64,000 nt of DNA. Origin: Henningerozyma blattae CBS 6284. Taxonomy: Eukaryota > Ascomycota > Saccharomycetes > Saccharomycetales > Saccharomycetaceae. A program made the position numbers and the translations under genes. Location: assembly GCF_000315915.1 (NCBI RefSeq), contig NC_020187.1:1612001-1676000 (forward strand), in the 5' to 3' direction. Below are positions 40,430 through 52,000 of the stretch, one piece after another; the first letter of the stretch is position 1; the number at the start of each line of letters is the position of its first letter. The notes under the pieces are model-generated. The model worked only from the letters and a program-made list of their open reading frames with translations. It did no database searches and was not told the DNA's origin.

Positions 40430-43400
40430 ATGCGTCTTAGAAATCGTGGAACTGATGATGATGATGATGATGAATCAAAATTCAATCATACAGAAGATAA
40501 TGAAACTAGAATTACAGATGAACATGGAATTATTCATACATCTCATAGATCTTTAGAAAAAGATAAATTACGCCGAAATAGAGGGCAATTTGGATTATTT
40601 GGATGAGATAGAAAATGATATTGAATCAAATAAAGCCAATGCTAAGCATACAACCATGGCTGCAGAAGCAGATGATAAAGATATGTATGAAGATAATGAG
40701 GCCATTGCAAATTCAGAACAAAACATATCTTCTATCAATTCTACTAATAATAATGACGATGCCTACCGAGGGGATGGCGGCAATGATGATGAAGATGATG
40801 AAGAGGATGAAATTACTATGTCTAATAAACGATCCAGACTGAGATCAAAAAGACTTTCTAGGTCTGCAAGAATTGGTGATGACGAAGATGAGAGTTTCCA
40901 TGAAGATGAAAAAGATGAGGATGATATGTATGATGAAGATGATTATACAGATGAAGACGAACAGCTTTTGGCTAATAATCCTGAACGAGAACGGAGAAGG
41001 CAAGATAGAAATTTTGTGGTTCAAGACCAAGATTCAGATGACAATTACGATTATTCTACAAGGCGTTCCTCAAGAAGATCCACTAGAATATCAGGTAGAA
41101 GATCTACACGAAATAGTAAGAGGAAATCTGCTCAAAGCAATTCAACTTCACCACCTCCTCTTAGGAATTTGAGAAGTAGGACTGTACGGTACGATACTTC
41201 TAATAACGCAAATAATGGTTATATTGAATCAGATAATGGGAATGGTGAAGTATTATCCTTACAAGAAGAGTTAAGAGATTTAAGAAGTGATGATCCACCG
41301 CAAACTGAAAAAAGATTCTTGAGAGAAAGAACAAAGCACATAGATTATACATTACCTCCTCCATTACCAGATCCATCTTCTACAAATTATAACTCCACCA
41401 TTTTAAATACCTCATTCAGAAATACAGCTGCTAGAAATTCTCCAAAGAAAAGACCTTTGGGCAATACAGGTCCGTTAAGACGATTATTTCCCACAGGTGG
41501 TCCATTTGGTGGTAATGACGTTATAACGGTATTTGGTAAAAATACTAATTTTTATTACCAAAATTCGAATGGTGTATTTAATTCTCTTTTGAAGGAAAAT
41601 GAGAAATCAACAACAGACTCATTCGATCAAAATATAAATGCTTCTTTACAATCTAACTCGCTTACATCCCAACAACCATCATCTGCCGCTGGTGCTGGTG
41701 CTGGTGCCGGTGCAATCACATCTGCCAATATTTCCATCTTTAATCAGCCAACTTTAGCTACCCCAACAAATATCCCAGGTCAAATTACCAATAATAATAA
41801 TAATAACACTAATAAAAGAATGTTTGATTCTGATTCTTCTGATGATGAAATTCTACCATTTGGCACAAAATCTACAAAAAACTCAAACACATCATCTTTA
41901 AACAAAAAAAAGAAAAAGAAACCTGAAATTGCTGATTTGGATCCACTAGGTGTGGATATGAATATCAATTTCGATGATGTTGGTGGACTGGATAACTATA
42001 TTGATCAACTAAAAGAAATGGTATCTTTGCCTCTATTATATCCCGAATTATATCAAAACTTTAATATCTCTCCGCCCAGGGGTGTTTTATTCCATGGTCC
42101 TCCTGGGACTGGTAAAACATTAATGGCTCGTGCTTTAGCAGCAAGCTGTTCATCAGACGATAGAAAAATTACTTTCTTTATGAGAAAAGGTGCTGATATT
42201 TTATCAAAATGGGTTGGGGAAGCTGAAAGACAATTACGTTTGCTATTTGAAGAAGCAAAGAAAAATCAGCCATCTATAATTTTTTTTGATGAAATAGATG
42301 GTTTAGCGCCTGTAAGATCTTCCAAGCAGGAACAAATCCATGCAAGTATTGTGTCAACATTATTAGCTTTAATGGATGGTATGGATAATAGAGGGCAAGT
42401 TATCGTAATAGGTGCCACTAACAGGCCAGATGCAGTTGATCCAGCTTTAAGAAGACCTGGTAGATTTGATAGAGAATTTTATTTCCCGTTACCTGATTTA
42501 GAAGCTCGTGAAAAAATCATTGGAATTCATACCAAGAAATGGAATCCACCTTTATCTTCAGAATTTCGAAAAACATTAGCAAGATTAACCAAGGGATTTG
42601 GTGGTGCTGATTTAAGAGCCTTGTGTACAGATGCAGTATTAATTTCTATTCAGCGGCAATATCCACAAATTTATAGATCAAATAAAAAATTAAAAATTGA
42701 TCCAACCTCTGTTAAGATTAATATTAATGACTTTATGATAGCATTGGAAAAATTAATTCCATCATCAGCTAGATCTACAGGTGATATTACACAGCCACTT
42801 CCTCAGTCTATTGAACCGTTGTTGGATAAACAATTTGGAGAAATAAAACTTATAATCGATAAAATATTGCCACAAGATTTAATTAAGGCAAAAAATTTAA
42901 ATTCAAATTCATTAATTCAACAATTTATTGACTATGAAGAATATGTAGACTCTGATGATGATGACTTAATAAATGGAAATAATTTTAAGGATAAAAAAGT
43001 ACTTGATGAGAATGATAAAGTGTTTATTAAGCATAAACTTTTAAAGAGAATATCCGATTCCAGAATTTTTAAACCAAACTTATTGATTATTGGCCCTCCA
43101 GGGAATGGTCAGCAATATATTGGATCAGCAATATTAAATCATTTAGAGCATTTCAATACCCAAACCCTAGATATTGCATCTGTTCTTTCCGATAGTTTAA
43201 AAACTATGGAAGCTGTAGTTACTCAATGTTTTGTTGAAGCAAGAAAAAGACAACCATCTGCAATATTTATTCCAAATATCGATATATGGTGTAATAGTGT
43301 CTCAATTAATGTTATTATGACACTCGTATCACTTTTTAGGAGTTTACAAAGTAACGAAAAAATTCTTTTGATTGGAATTGCAGAAGGCAATAATTATTAT

Positions 43401-44936
43401 GATGATCATAATAATATTTTGGCCGATACAAATGATAGCGATAATGATAAATTTTCTTCAATTACTAGGAAAATTTCTAAAAAACAAAATATCTTGCAAA
43501 TGTTTCAAGATCCTGAAGTAGCAAATAAGTTAGCATTACTTGATTTCGGTACTAATATTTCATTTGTCCATCGTCCTGAATTATCACAAAGAAAAAAATT
43601 CTTCGAGTCGCTCTCTGATATACTTACAATGAAACCAACTCAATTTAATGAAAGAATTAAACGTAGAAAGCCATTACCAAACTTGCCGTTAGCAAGCGAT
43701 GATGATATAGATGCTTTAAACGGTACTAGTTCCTCCCTAACAAAAGATGAGAAGATTAGAAGTTATTTAAAAAGCTACCAGCATCAAGATATGAAATTAA
43801 AAAATGTTTTAAAAATTAAATTATCTGGTTTAATGGATTTATTTAAAAATAGGTACAAAAGATTTAGAAAACCACCTATTGATGATGCATTATTAATTCA
43901 TTTGTTTGAACCCGAAATTTACGCTAATACTGATATTCAACCCGAATATGTTAAAGATGGTAATATGATTTTAGAGGTTTCCACTGGAAGAAAATTTTTT
44001 AATATGGATTTAGATGTTATTGAAGAAAGATTATGGAATGGATTTTATTCCGAACCGAGACAATTTTTGAAAGATATTGAGATGATTTACTATGATGCCA
44101 ATGTAATTGGTGAAAGGGAAAGAACAATCAAAGCCTCTGAAATGTTTGCAAATGCTCAAATGGGGATTGAAGATATCTCGATTCCAGAATTCATTAAGGA
44201 ATGTAAAGCTACAAATAAAAGAGATTTGCTGAGACAAGAAATGTTTTTAAAAGATGAACAAATAAGGCTGGCAAATGAACAAGATACAACTAAAGATCTA
44301 GTAGCAGCTGAAGCTAAAGATTTGTCAAGTAGTAATGATTTTCTTCCTGGTAATGAGAGTATTGTGCCTCATGTTGAAGCACCAGCTACTGCAGAACTTG
44401 AAGTGGGTGCTGGAAATCAACTTCAAACTCAATTACAAATTGTTGGTGATGAAAACATTAGAGCAACTGCTGGCCTGGACACTACACTACAAACATCTGA
44501 GCTGGATCCTGTTGAAACTAAGGAAATGCACATTCCAGCTGACGATAATAATGAAAATGCATTGAGCCAGGAAGCCCCGGTATCAAATAAAGCCACAGCT
44601 ATCTCAAGTATTTTGAATGAAACATCAAGTCCTAGGGGAAGTTTTACAGATAAGTCCATCCAATCTACTTCAGAGGAAACTCCGATTAGTAATAAGCAGG
44701 ATACTGATATTCTTAATGAAGAAGAGGTAGTAGAAAAGGTTGAAAAAGACCTGCATGTATATATTTTAGACGAACAAAAAATGAACAAGATTATTGGTGA
44801 AATTATTAAACAAACTAAAGGTTTTACTGTATCAGAATTAGAATCCTTATATTCTGAATTAGTAGAAATAGTTTGGAATGATAGATTAAATTGGGACAAA
44901 ACGGAGACCTTGGAAAAGTTGTTAGAATATATTTAA
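40430..44936 (+). CDS. YTA7: Yta7 AAA-ATPase/bromodomain chromatin protein, apparent +1 frameshift near the start
   Basis: Yta7 (ATAD2 family) is a nuclear hexameric ATPase that extracts or redistributes histone H3 and limits nucleosome density. Most of the protein lies in one frame open from before 40560 to 44936. The conserved N-terminus (MRLRNRG, then DEHGIIHTSHRSLEK) is in a different frame starting at the ATG 40430, which stops at 40603-40605. The downstream frame resumes the family sequence as KINYAEIE at 40560. The switch falls at an A5 run (40557-40561) carrying one base too many. Joined length is about 1501 aa (S. cerevisiae 1379). Walker A GPPGTGKT is near residue 556 and FFDEIDG near 620. 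The second AAA domain is degenerate (GPPGNGQQ), and the bromodomain lies near residues 1130-1240. The N-terminal third is acidic. Confidence 0.93.
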
Positions 44937-45198
44937 GGTCGATTGTCTGAATAATAATTATTGTATCAAATGCAATACTTATTACTACAAATTATATAAA
45001 TTATTAATTAAGTATCATCATTTAAATTTTATAAATATCCTCTTAATGTTCCATTTAGAGCTTATTTTAAATCTTTTTATTCATATTTATACATGTAAAA
45101 AAACCGATGCACTATTGAAGCTATTATTGTATATTGAAATTTGCTTTTTGATCGATTTTAGTGAATATTAATTGTTAAAGCTTACCATTATCTAGTGC

Positions 45199-46515
45199 TC
45201 AGTAAACTGAATTTGCGAAGTTCAGGATACCATGATCGTCCCCAAATTGGCCAAGTAAATGAATACCTATGCCTTTATTCGCACTGGGTATATTCAAAGC
45301 AGGCAGCCCTGCCAATGATGCGGGAACGGTGAGTATATCAGCAATATATTCTTTAACATTATTATTACCTTTTTTCGTATCTGCAACTTTGGAGGGTAAA
45401 TCGGAATTAGTAGGAGATATAATATAATCTAGACCATCAGAATTACCCTTAGAATCAGTATACACATTCTGCATTGTAAAAATTGAATCAAATTCATCAA
45501 TGATCTGAACACGCAGTTTTAATGCCTTCATATAAGTGTCATGAAAACTATCCTGGCATAGGTTATAATTTCCTAATATTAACCGATCCTTCACCTCATC
45601 ACCAAATAATGACCTCGTAGCTTCTAATGTGCTCTTCCTTGAACCAAAGCGAATACCATCAAACCGTGCTAGATTTGAAACTGCTTCAGATGGTGCTAAA
45701 GTATAATAAACTGGTAGACACATATTTAAGATTTCCATGTAGAGTGGATAGATTTCGACTTTTATTTTAGTATTTGATAATAAGTTTGTATTGATCCAAT
45801 TAATAAAAGCGTCCTTCACAGTGGAAGATAATCCTGAGCAAAGATTTACTGGTATCCCAATCTTAATAGGTTGATTGGGGTCTCTTTTTTTATTAGACTT
45901 ATTTAATTTTTCACGATATATATCTGCCATAGAGGTTGGATCTTTAGGGTCGTACTTATCAAGGTCCATAAATGCTTGTTTTAAAATGTTAATATCTGTT
46001 GCAAAAAGACCAACTGTGTCTAAAGATTGGGCGAAAGCAACTACCCCATGTCTAGATAACCTCCCGTAAGAAGGTTTGAAGCCTAGAGTAGACGTATAGG
46101 CAGCAGGAAGACGAACAGAGCCGCCAGTGTCTGTACCAAGAGAAAGCATAGCTTCAGTACTACTAACTGATGCAGCAGATCCAGATGAGGAGCCACCTGG
46201 AACACGATCTTCCAATAAGGGATTTATAGTAGGGCCATAAATTGAATGTAGACCAGTTGAACCCATAGCAAATTCATCCATATTGGTTGTACCTACTAAT
46301 GAATATCTTTTAGCATCTATTAATTGCCTAACTACTGTAGCTTCAAATGGAGACGTATAATTAGACAATATTTTCGATGCACATGTCGTCGGGAGTTGTT
46401 TTGTAGCAATATTATCTTTAATAGCCACTGTAATTAATGGTGTTTTAGATATTAGATTATCAGTATTTTTAGCTAAAGAAATAAACGCATTATATGCATT
46501 ATTATTCAATGGCAT
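45199..46515 (-). CDS. HER2: Mitochondrial glutamyl-tRNA(Gln) amidotransferase subunit A
   Basis: GatA of the mitochondrial GatFAB complex releases ammonia from glutamine and helps convert Glu-tRNA(Gln) to Gln-tRNA(Gln). I use the ATG at 46515, giving 438 aa (S. cerevisiae 464), since four extra codons upstream begin with GTG. The amidase-signature triad is intact: Lys in VAIKDN (near 33), the cis-Ser in the GTDTGGSVRLPAAY block (127-140) and the Ser-rich loop GGSSSGSAAS (107-116). The C-terminal half retains GatA blocks such as DGIRFGSR and AGLPALNIP. No strong presequence is apparent, like the yeast protein, which also starts MPL-type. It is divergent with JNM1; orthologue of YMR293C. Confidence 0.93.
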   Translation of the reverse strand: MPLNNNAYNAFISLAKNTDNLISKTPLITVAIKDNIATKQLPTTCASKILSNYTSPFEATVVRQLIDAKRYSLVGTTNMDEFAMGSTGLHSIYGPTINPLLEDRVPGGSSSGSAASVSSTEAMLSLGTDTGGSVRLPAAYTSTLGFKPSYGRLSRHGVVAFAQSLDTVGLFATDINILKQAFMDLDKYDPKDPTSMADIYREKLNKSNKKRDPNQPIKIGIPVNLCSGLSSTVKDAFINWINTNLLSNTKIKVEIYPLYMEILNMCLPVYYTLAPSEAVSNLARFDGIRFGSRKSTLEATRSLFGDEVKDRLILGNYNLCQDSFHDTYMKALKLRVQIIDEFDSIFTMQNVYTDSKGNSDGLDYIISPTNSDLPSKVADTKKGNNNVKEYIADILTVPASLAGLPALNIPSANKGIGIHLLGQFGDDHGILNFANSVY

Positions 46516-46728
46516 TTTTTTGAACACTTTCTACAAGTTAGTGCTTCAATGTTCATCAAAAGACTTTATTTGATATTGACAAGGCCTGTTCCCTTATATT
46601 TGTTTTCGATTTCACGCATTCCGAGATTGTTAAGAAATATCTGTTCTTTTTTTTCACCATTTATCATATAACTTTTTATTAAATGAAAACTCCTAGTTAG
46701 TAATGTAATATAATTGACTATAATTGTC

Positions 46729-47607
46729 ATGGATCTTAAAGAAGATTTAGGGGGGTTAGATGTTAATTCTCGTGACGTTTGGGAGATCGAACCTTCTAAA
46801 GATGAAAAATTTAGTTCAAATTTCGAAGATAAAAGAGATATTGATCATGTCTTACAAGTAAAGACACCAACTGTGTTGGAGACTTCAAAATTAATAGAAG
46901 AAGCTTCTATTAACTCTAAAAATGGTGCATTGGGCAAAAAAAAAACATTAAAAGATCACAAACCTTTAAGCGCGAAAGATTTGGAGCGTGTATTAGAATC
47001 ATTGAATATTAATAATAATCTTGACAAACTAAAGTTGCAAAGCCTTAATCAATTAACTGGATCAGAAGATGTTGTAAAACTACCAAATATTCAACTAGAT
47101 ACTGCTTCTACGATAAGATTATTGAATTTAGAATCGCGTATTACAAGATTAGAGAAAATAGTTGGACATCCAAATACTAATGAAAATGTTCCGAATTATC
47201 CATTAGTAAGTCAAATAAATTCTATTTCTAGACAATTATCTATAATTACTCAAAGTGACTCAATTCAAAACTTACAAGATAACCTTAATGACCTTAAATC
47301 ACTTAATATTAACAATGAAGAAAACGTAAATCCAAAAATAATTCGCTTGTATGAATTTTATATATCAACATTGCCAATTAAGAACTATTTGCCAAAGTTA
47401 ATCAACCAAATTAATTATTTGTCGACAATTTTAACCGATTATAATAACTCTAAGCATATAGTGGTCGAACTAGATTCTAAAATCAATACCATTAGTGATA
47501 TGATTAAGAGCTGGTCGTCTACAATAGATAAAATTTCTACAAAATTGGATCTATTAAATGCTAACCTAGTCACACTAATAAAAGAAATAAGCTCGGGAAA
47601 AGAATGA
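46729..47607 (+). CDS. JNM1: Dynactin p50/dynamitin-like subunit Jnm1
   Basis: Jnm1 is the yeast dynamitin, part of dynactin, needed for dynein-driven nuclear migration and spindle orientation. The ATG at 46729 gives 292 aa (S. cerevisiae 373). The frame extends five codons upstream only to a TTG. The N-terminus MDLKEDLGGLDVNSRDVWEI, rich in acidic residues and with a DVWE motif, matches the family start. The remainder is largely helical with heptad-like segments (IRLLNLESRITRLEKIVGHP near 128-147 and the C-terminal TISDMIKSWSSTIDKISTKL region), fitting a coiled-coil shoulder subunit. The identification rests on the N-terminus, coiled coils and position right after HER2 (YMR294W slot). Overall sequence is poorly conserved in this family. 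Confidence 0.82.
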   Translation: MDLKEDLGGLDVNSRDVWEIEPSKDEKFSSNFEDKRDIDHVLQVKTPTVLETSKLIEEASINSKNGALGKKKTLKDHKPLSAKDLERVLESLNINNNLDKLKLQSLNQLTGSEDVVKLPNIQLDTASTIRLLNLESRITRLEKIVGHPNTNENVPNYPLVSQINSISRQLSIITQSDSIQNLQDNLNDLKSLNINNEENVNPKIIRLYEFYISTLPIKNYLPKLINQINYLSTILTDYNNSKHIVVELDSKINTISDMIKSWSSTIDKISTKLDLLNANLVTLIKEISSGKE

Positions 47608-48326
47608 TGAATTGAGGTCTTTTTTTTCTCAATTGTAATTTTCAAATAATGGTGTGCTTATTCTTAATCTGATATTATCCAATAAGTTCTAGATGTACAC
47701 AATACTTATACCAGTATGCATAGCCAAAAATGAAATATAGTTACTTTTATTAGCAAATATTTGATTGAATTGTTGAATATGCTTAGATGTGGCTTTTTAT
47801 TTTTTTAGAAACATTTCAAAGTTTATGGTAAACAAAAACAGAAAAATCCAAAATTTTCAAGGAGCCTACTGAAAGATGTATTACTATATTTAGTAATCAG
47901 GCACCATCAGAACTACTTGAATTGAAGGTATCAAAAAGGAATGAACATCAATCTATTGGTGATGTTCTAATATTTTACTCCCTCATGATACCGCTTTTCT
48001 TTTTCTATTCCACTACATAGCAAAGGACTATTCAAAATATAGCTATCTTTCACTTGACATTAAGTATGTTGGTGACTATAATAATATAATATATAGGAAA
48101 CTATTTTTTTCATGGTTATGTGACGATACTAATGGGATGGAGGGGGAATATTCAATTTATCAATGGATTGACATATATATTTATATACAGAACCTCCAAA
48201 GAATTAATATTACAAAAAATGCTGCATCCTTACTGAAATAACTATCGATAGTTGAAATTTCAAAGCTATTAATATTAGGTGAGAATTTCTATTTAGTAAG
48301 GTTACCAACATATATTAAGAAACAAG
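47608..48326. other. Intergenic region downstream of JNM1
   Basis: The 719 bp are AT-rich, with no recognised regulatory site. If the ORF at 48327 is not a gene, the whole 47608-49086 interval is gene-free. Confidence 0.5.
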
Positions 48327-48644
48327 ATGGCATCTACTGCTAATAGTGTTTATCTGTGTAGTGACTATTCATTTTCATCTCTAAAGATAGATTTACCCTG
48401 TAAAGCAAGGCAAACGATGATACTTGAAGATCTAATGAATAACAGCTACGGAGAAGAATGTGATGATGATATTATGGGATCATTAGGTGGTATAAAACTT
48501 ATAACATATGGCACCCAACGTGGCATAGAAAGTAAAGCCATCGCCAAAATTGAACAATTCATTGCATGGCCCTCTTTAATTTCGGACTGGAAACTACATT
48601 GCATTATATATATTATTTTATTATGTGTATTTGCTCTTCGATAA
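48327..48644 (+). CDS. Doubtful 105-codon ORF
   Basis: An ATG-initiated frame encodes a 105-aa product with a short acidic segment (EECDDD) and a hydrophobic end (CIIYIILLCVFALR) that could be a C-terminal membrane anchor. I do not recognise it, and no S. cerevisiae gene occupies this slot. Residue composition is better than random AT-rich frames, and TATA-like sequence occurs upstream (about 48170-48186). A tail-anchored small protein is possible; a chance ORF in a 1.5 kb gap is equally likely. Confidence 0.3.
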   Translation: MASTANSVYLCSDYSFSSLKIDLPCKARQTMILEDLMNNSYGEECDDDIMGSLGGIKLITYGTQRGIESKAIAKIEQFIAWPSLISDWKLHCIIYIILLCVFALR

Positions 48645-49086
48645 CAAAAGACAAATAATACAACAATTAGATATATAAAATAGCAATTAAATAATTGTAT
48701 ACGAGATAGAAACACAAATCAATAAGTATTAATAATTTTTAAATTTTATTCCTTCAAGTAACTTGCGTGAAAATTATCAGTTTTTTCCTATGTTCCTGTT
48801 TCTGTTTAGTTTCCATGGCGTTTCCCAATACCGTATTAAATAGTTTTTGATATTTTCCACAATATGGAGAAAATTGGGAAAATAATCTCAAAAATAGGGT
48901 TGATTCAAACCAAATAGGGTTCTAAGTTATAGAGTTAAGGGTTGGTTTATGATTAATTTATATTTCGTTACTGTTACATATAGGAATGTCGTCATATACC
49001 AATGTAATAAAACATATATTAATTGAAAGATAAATCTTCATAGAAATAGATATTAAAATCAATATCATACATACTGAGAATTCATC
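48645..49086. other. SLH1 promoter region
   Basis: The 442 bp hold two Tbf1-type TAGGGTT elements spaced 20 bp apart and a related TTAAGGGTT (48892-48943). No gene is seen. Confidence 0.6.
48892..48943 (-). promoter_or_regulatory. Tandem Tbf1-type sites upstream of SLH1
   Basis: AAATAGGGTT occurs at 48892-48901 and again at 48912-48921, exactly 20 bp apart. TTAAGGGTT follows at about 48935-48943. On the minus strand the first two read AACCCTA, the Tbf1 consensus (ARCCCTA), which resembles TTAGGG telomeric sequence. They lie about 145-195 bp upstream of the SLH1 ATG. Confidence 0.6.
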
Positions 49087-52000
49087 ATGGCAACAAACTA
49101 TGATATCACATCCTCGAAATCCTTCATGATTGCAATGCAATCTATGGTGGAAATGGTGGATGATTTTAATTTCGATAGGTCTAAAGTATTAGTGCCTAAA
49201 ATTGACGATGAAGTAAACAGTGAAGACGGCTCTGAATCTTCAGTGACAACCACATTAATTCAAGATCGTAATGAATGGGATGATATATTTGATGATTTGA
49301 AGGATGTTTCATTTGATGATTTAACTAATATGATAAATAATTCATCAATCAGTAAAAGGAATTCAAAAAAGAAAAACTCTACAGTTTTATTTAAAAAATT
49401 CTTTCGTTTGCTATCTATGTGTTCTACAAGTATTGATTTGGATACTTTGATTCAATCAATCATCAATTTAATTTATTCATTTGAAAAAGGTGATTTGGCA
49501 AAGGAATTATTGAGTTTAATTGGTGCTGAAAATATAGAATTGATATCTTTCTTGTTAGAAAATAGAAATGCTCTAATTAAAAAGCCTAAGACGACTATAT
49601 TGGAGATTTTAACACAGTTTCAAATGGAATCGGAGTATATGTCACAGGATGAGATGAGTGAGCAAGTTTATCAAAATGCTCAAAGAGCCAAAAATACCGA
49701 TAATTTAAAACAGTCAGTAAGACAAGTTAGGTATCCTCATGTATTTAGACAATACGAATCAGATAGTACTTCTGCTATTTCATTTTCAGGTCAGAAATTT
49801 AGTTTACCGATTGGAACAACAAGAAACTCTTATCAAACACATGAAGAATTGATTATACCTGCAGCTGATCCTTCGGTCAACAAAAAATCGTTCATTAAGA
49901 AACTGTTAAAAATAAATGAGCTGGACGTATTTTGTCAGGCAGTTTTTAATTATGAAACGTTAAACAAAATTCAATCCTTAGTGTACCCGGTTGCTTATAA
50001 TACGAACGAAAATATGCTAATTTGTGCTCCAACTGGTGCAGGTAAAACTGATATTGCGTTATTAACAATTCTAAATACAATAAAGTCATATTCTAATGTT
50101 AACAATAATAATGAGATAGAGATAAATTATGATGATTTCAAAATTATATATGTTGCTCCATTAAAAGCTTTGGCAGCTGAAATTGTTGAGAAATTTAGCA
50201 AGAAATTAAAAGTGTTTGATGTTAAAGTACGTGAATTAACTGGTGATATGCAATTAACGAAAGCTGAAATTATAGAAACTCAAGTTATAGTCACAACACC
50301 AGAAAAGTGGGACGTTGTTACTCGTAAAGCAAATGGTGATAATGACCTAGTATCAAAAGTTAAGCTCCTGATTATTGACGAAGTTCATTTATTGCATGAA
50401 GATAGAGGTTCTGTTATTGAAACGTTGGTTGCTCGTACTTTAAGACAGGTGGAAAGTTCTCAATCAATGATTAGAATATTAGGTCTTTCTGCTACATTAC
50501 CAAATTTTATGGATGTAGCAGATTTTTTGGGAGTAAATAGGCAGGTTGGTATGTTTTATTTTGACCAATCATTTAGACCAAAACCTTTAGAGCAACAATT
50601 ACTAGGTTGCAGAGGTAAAGCTGGTAGTAAACAAAATAGAGAAAATATTGATAAAACAGCCTACGATAAATTAATAGAGATGGTCCAGCGTGGCTATCAA
50701 GTAATGGTATTCGTCCATGCAAGGAAGGAAACTGTGAAAACTGCTCGTACATTTATTCAGATGGCGCAATCTAATCAAGATCTGGATTTTTTAATGCCTG
50801 ATCCATCTCTTAAAGACAAGTTTTCTAAAGAATTGGGTAAAAATAGGGATAAAGATATGAAAGAAATTGTCCAATTTGGTTTTGGTTGCCATCATGCGGG
50901 TATGGCTAGAACTGACCGTAATTTAATCGAAAAAATGTTTAAAGATGGCGCTATTAGAGTATTATGTTGCACTGCTACATTGGCATGGGGTGTTAACTTG
51001 CCAGCAGATTGTGTTATTATTAAGGGAACCCAAGTCTATGACTCCAAAAAAGGTGGGTTTTCTGATTTAGGTATATCGGATGTTATTCAAATTTTTGGGC
51101 GTGCTGGTAGACCTGGTTTCGGTTCAGAACATGGTACTGGTATTCTCTGTACTTCAAGTGATAAGTTAGACGATTATGTTTCACTAATTACTCAGCAACA
51201 TCCTATTGAATCTAAATTAGGCTCTAAATTAGTTGATAACTTAAACGCAGAAATTTCTTTAGGTACTGTTACTAATGTAGAAGAAGGTATTAGATGGTTA
51301 GGGTACACTTACATGTTTGTAAGAATGAGAAAAAATCCATTTACATATGGTATTGACTGGGATGAATTGGCAAATGATCCTCAATTGTATGAAAGACGGC
51401 GTAAAATGATTGTAACTGCAGCAAGGCGTTTGCACAGTTTACAGATGATCGTATTTGATGAAATATCGATGCATTTCATTCCAAAGGATTTAGGTAGAAT
51501 ATCTTCTGATTTTTATTTATTAAACCAATCAGTTGAAATATTTAATCAAATGTGTAATCCTCGTGCTACTGAAGCAGATGTTTTAGCAATGGTTTCATTT
51601 AGTAGCGAATTTGATTCTATAAAATTTAGAGAAGAAGAATCCAAAGAATTGACGAGATTATCAGAAGATGCCATTCAATGCCAAGTTGGTGGTGAATTAG
51701 AAAGTCCACAAGGTAAAACAAACGTGTTGCTGCAAGCTTATATATCTAATGCAAGGATATTAGATTCTGCATTAGGATCTGATGCCAATTATGTCGCTCA
51801 AAATTCCACTAGAATATGTCGTGCGTTATTTCTAATTGCAATTAATCGTAGATGGGGTAATTTGGCTAAGGTTATGTTAGATATCTGTAAATCGATCGAA
51901 AAGAGGTTATGGTCATTTGATCATCCCTTATGTCAATTTGATTTGCCATTGTCAATTTTAAGTCAAATTAGATCAAAGAATCCATCAATGGAGCATTTAA

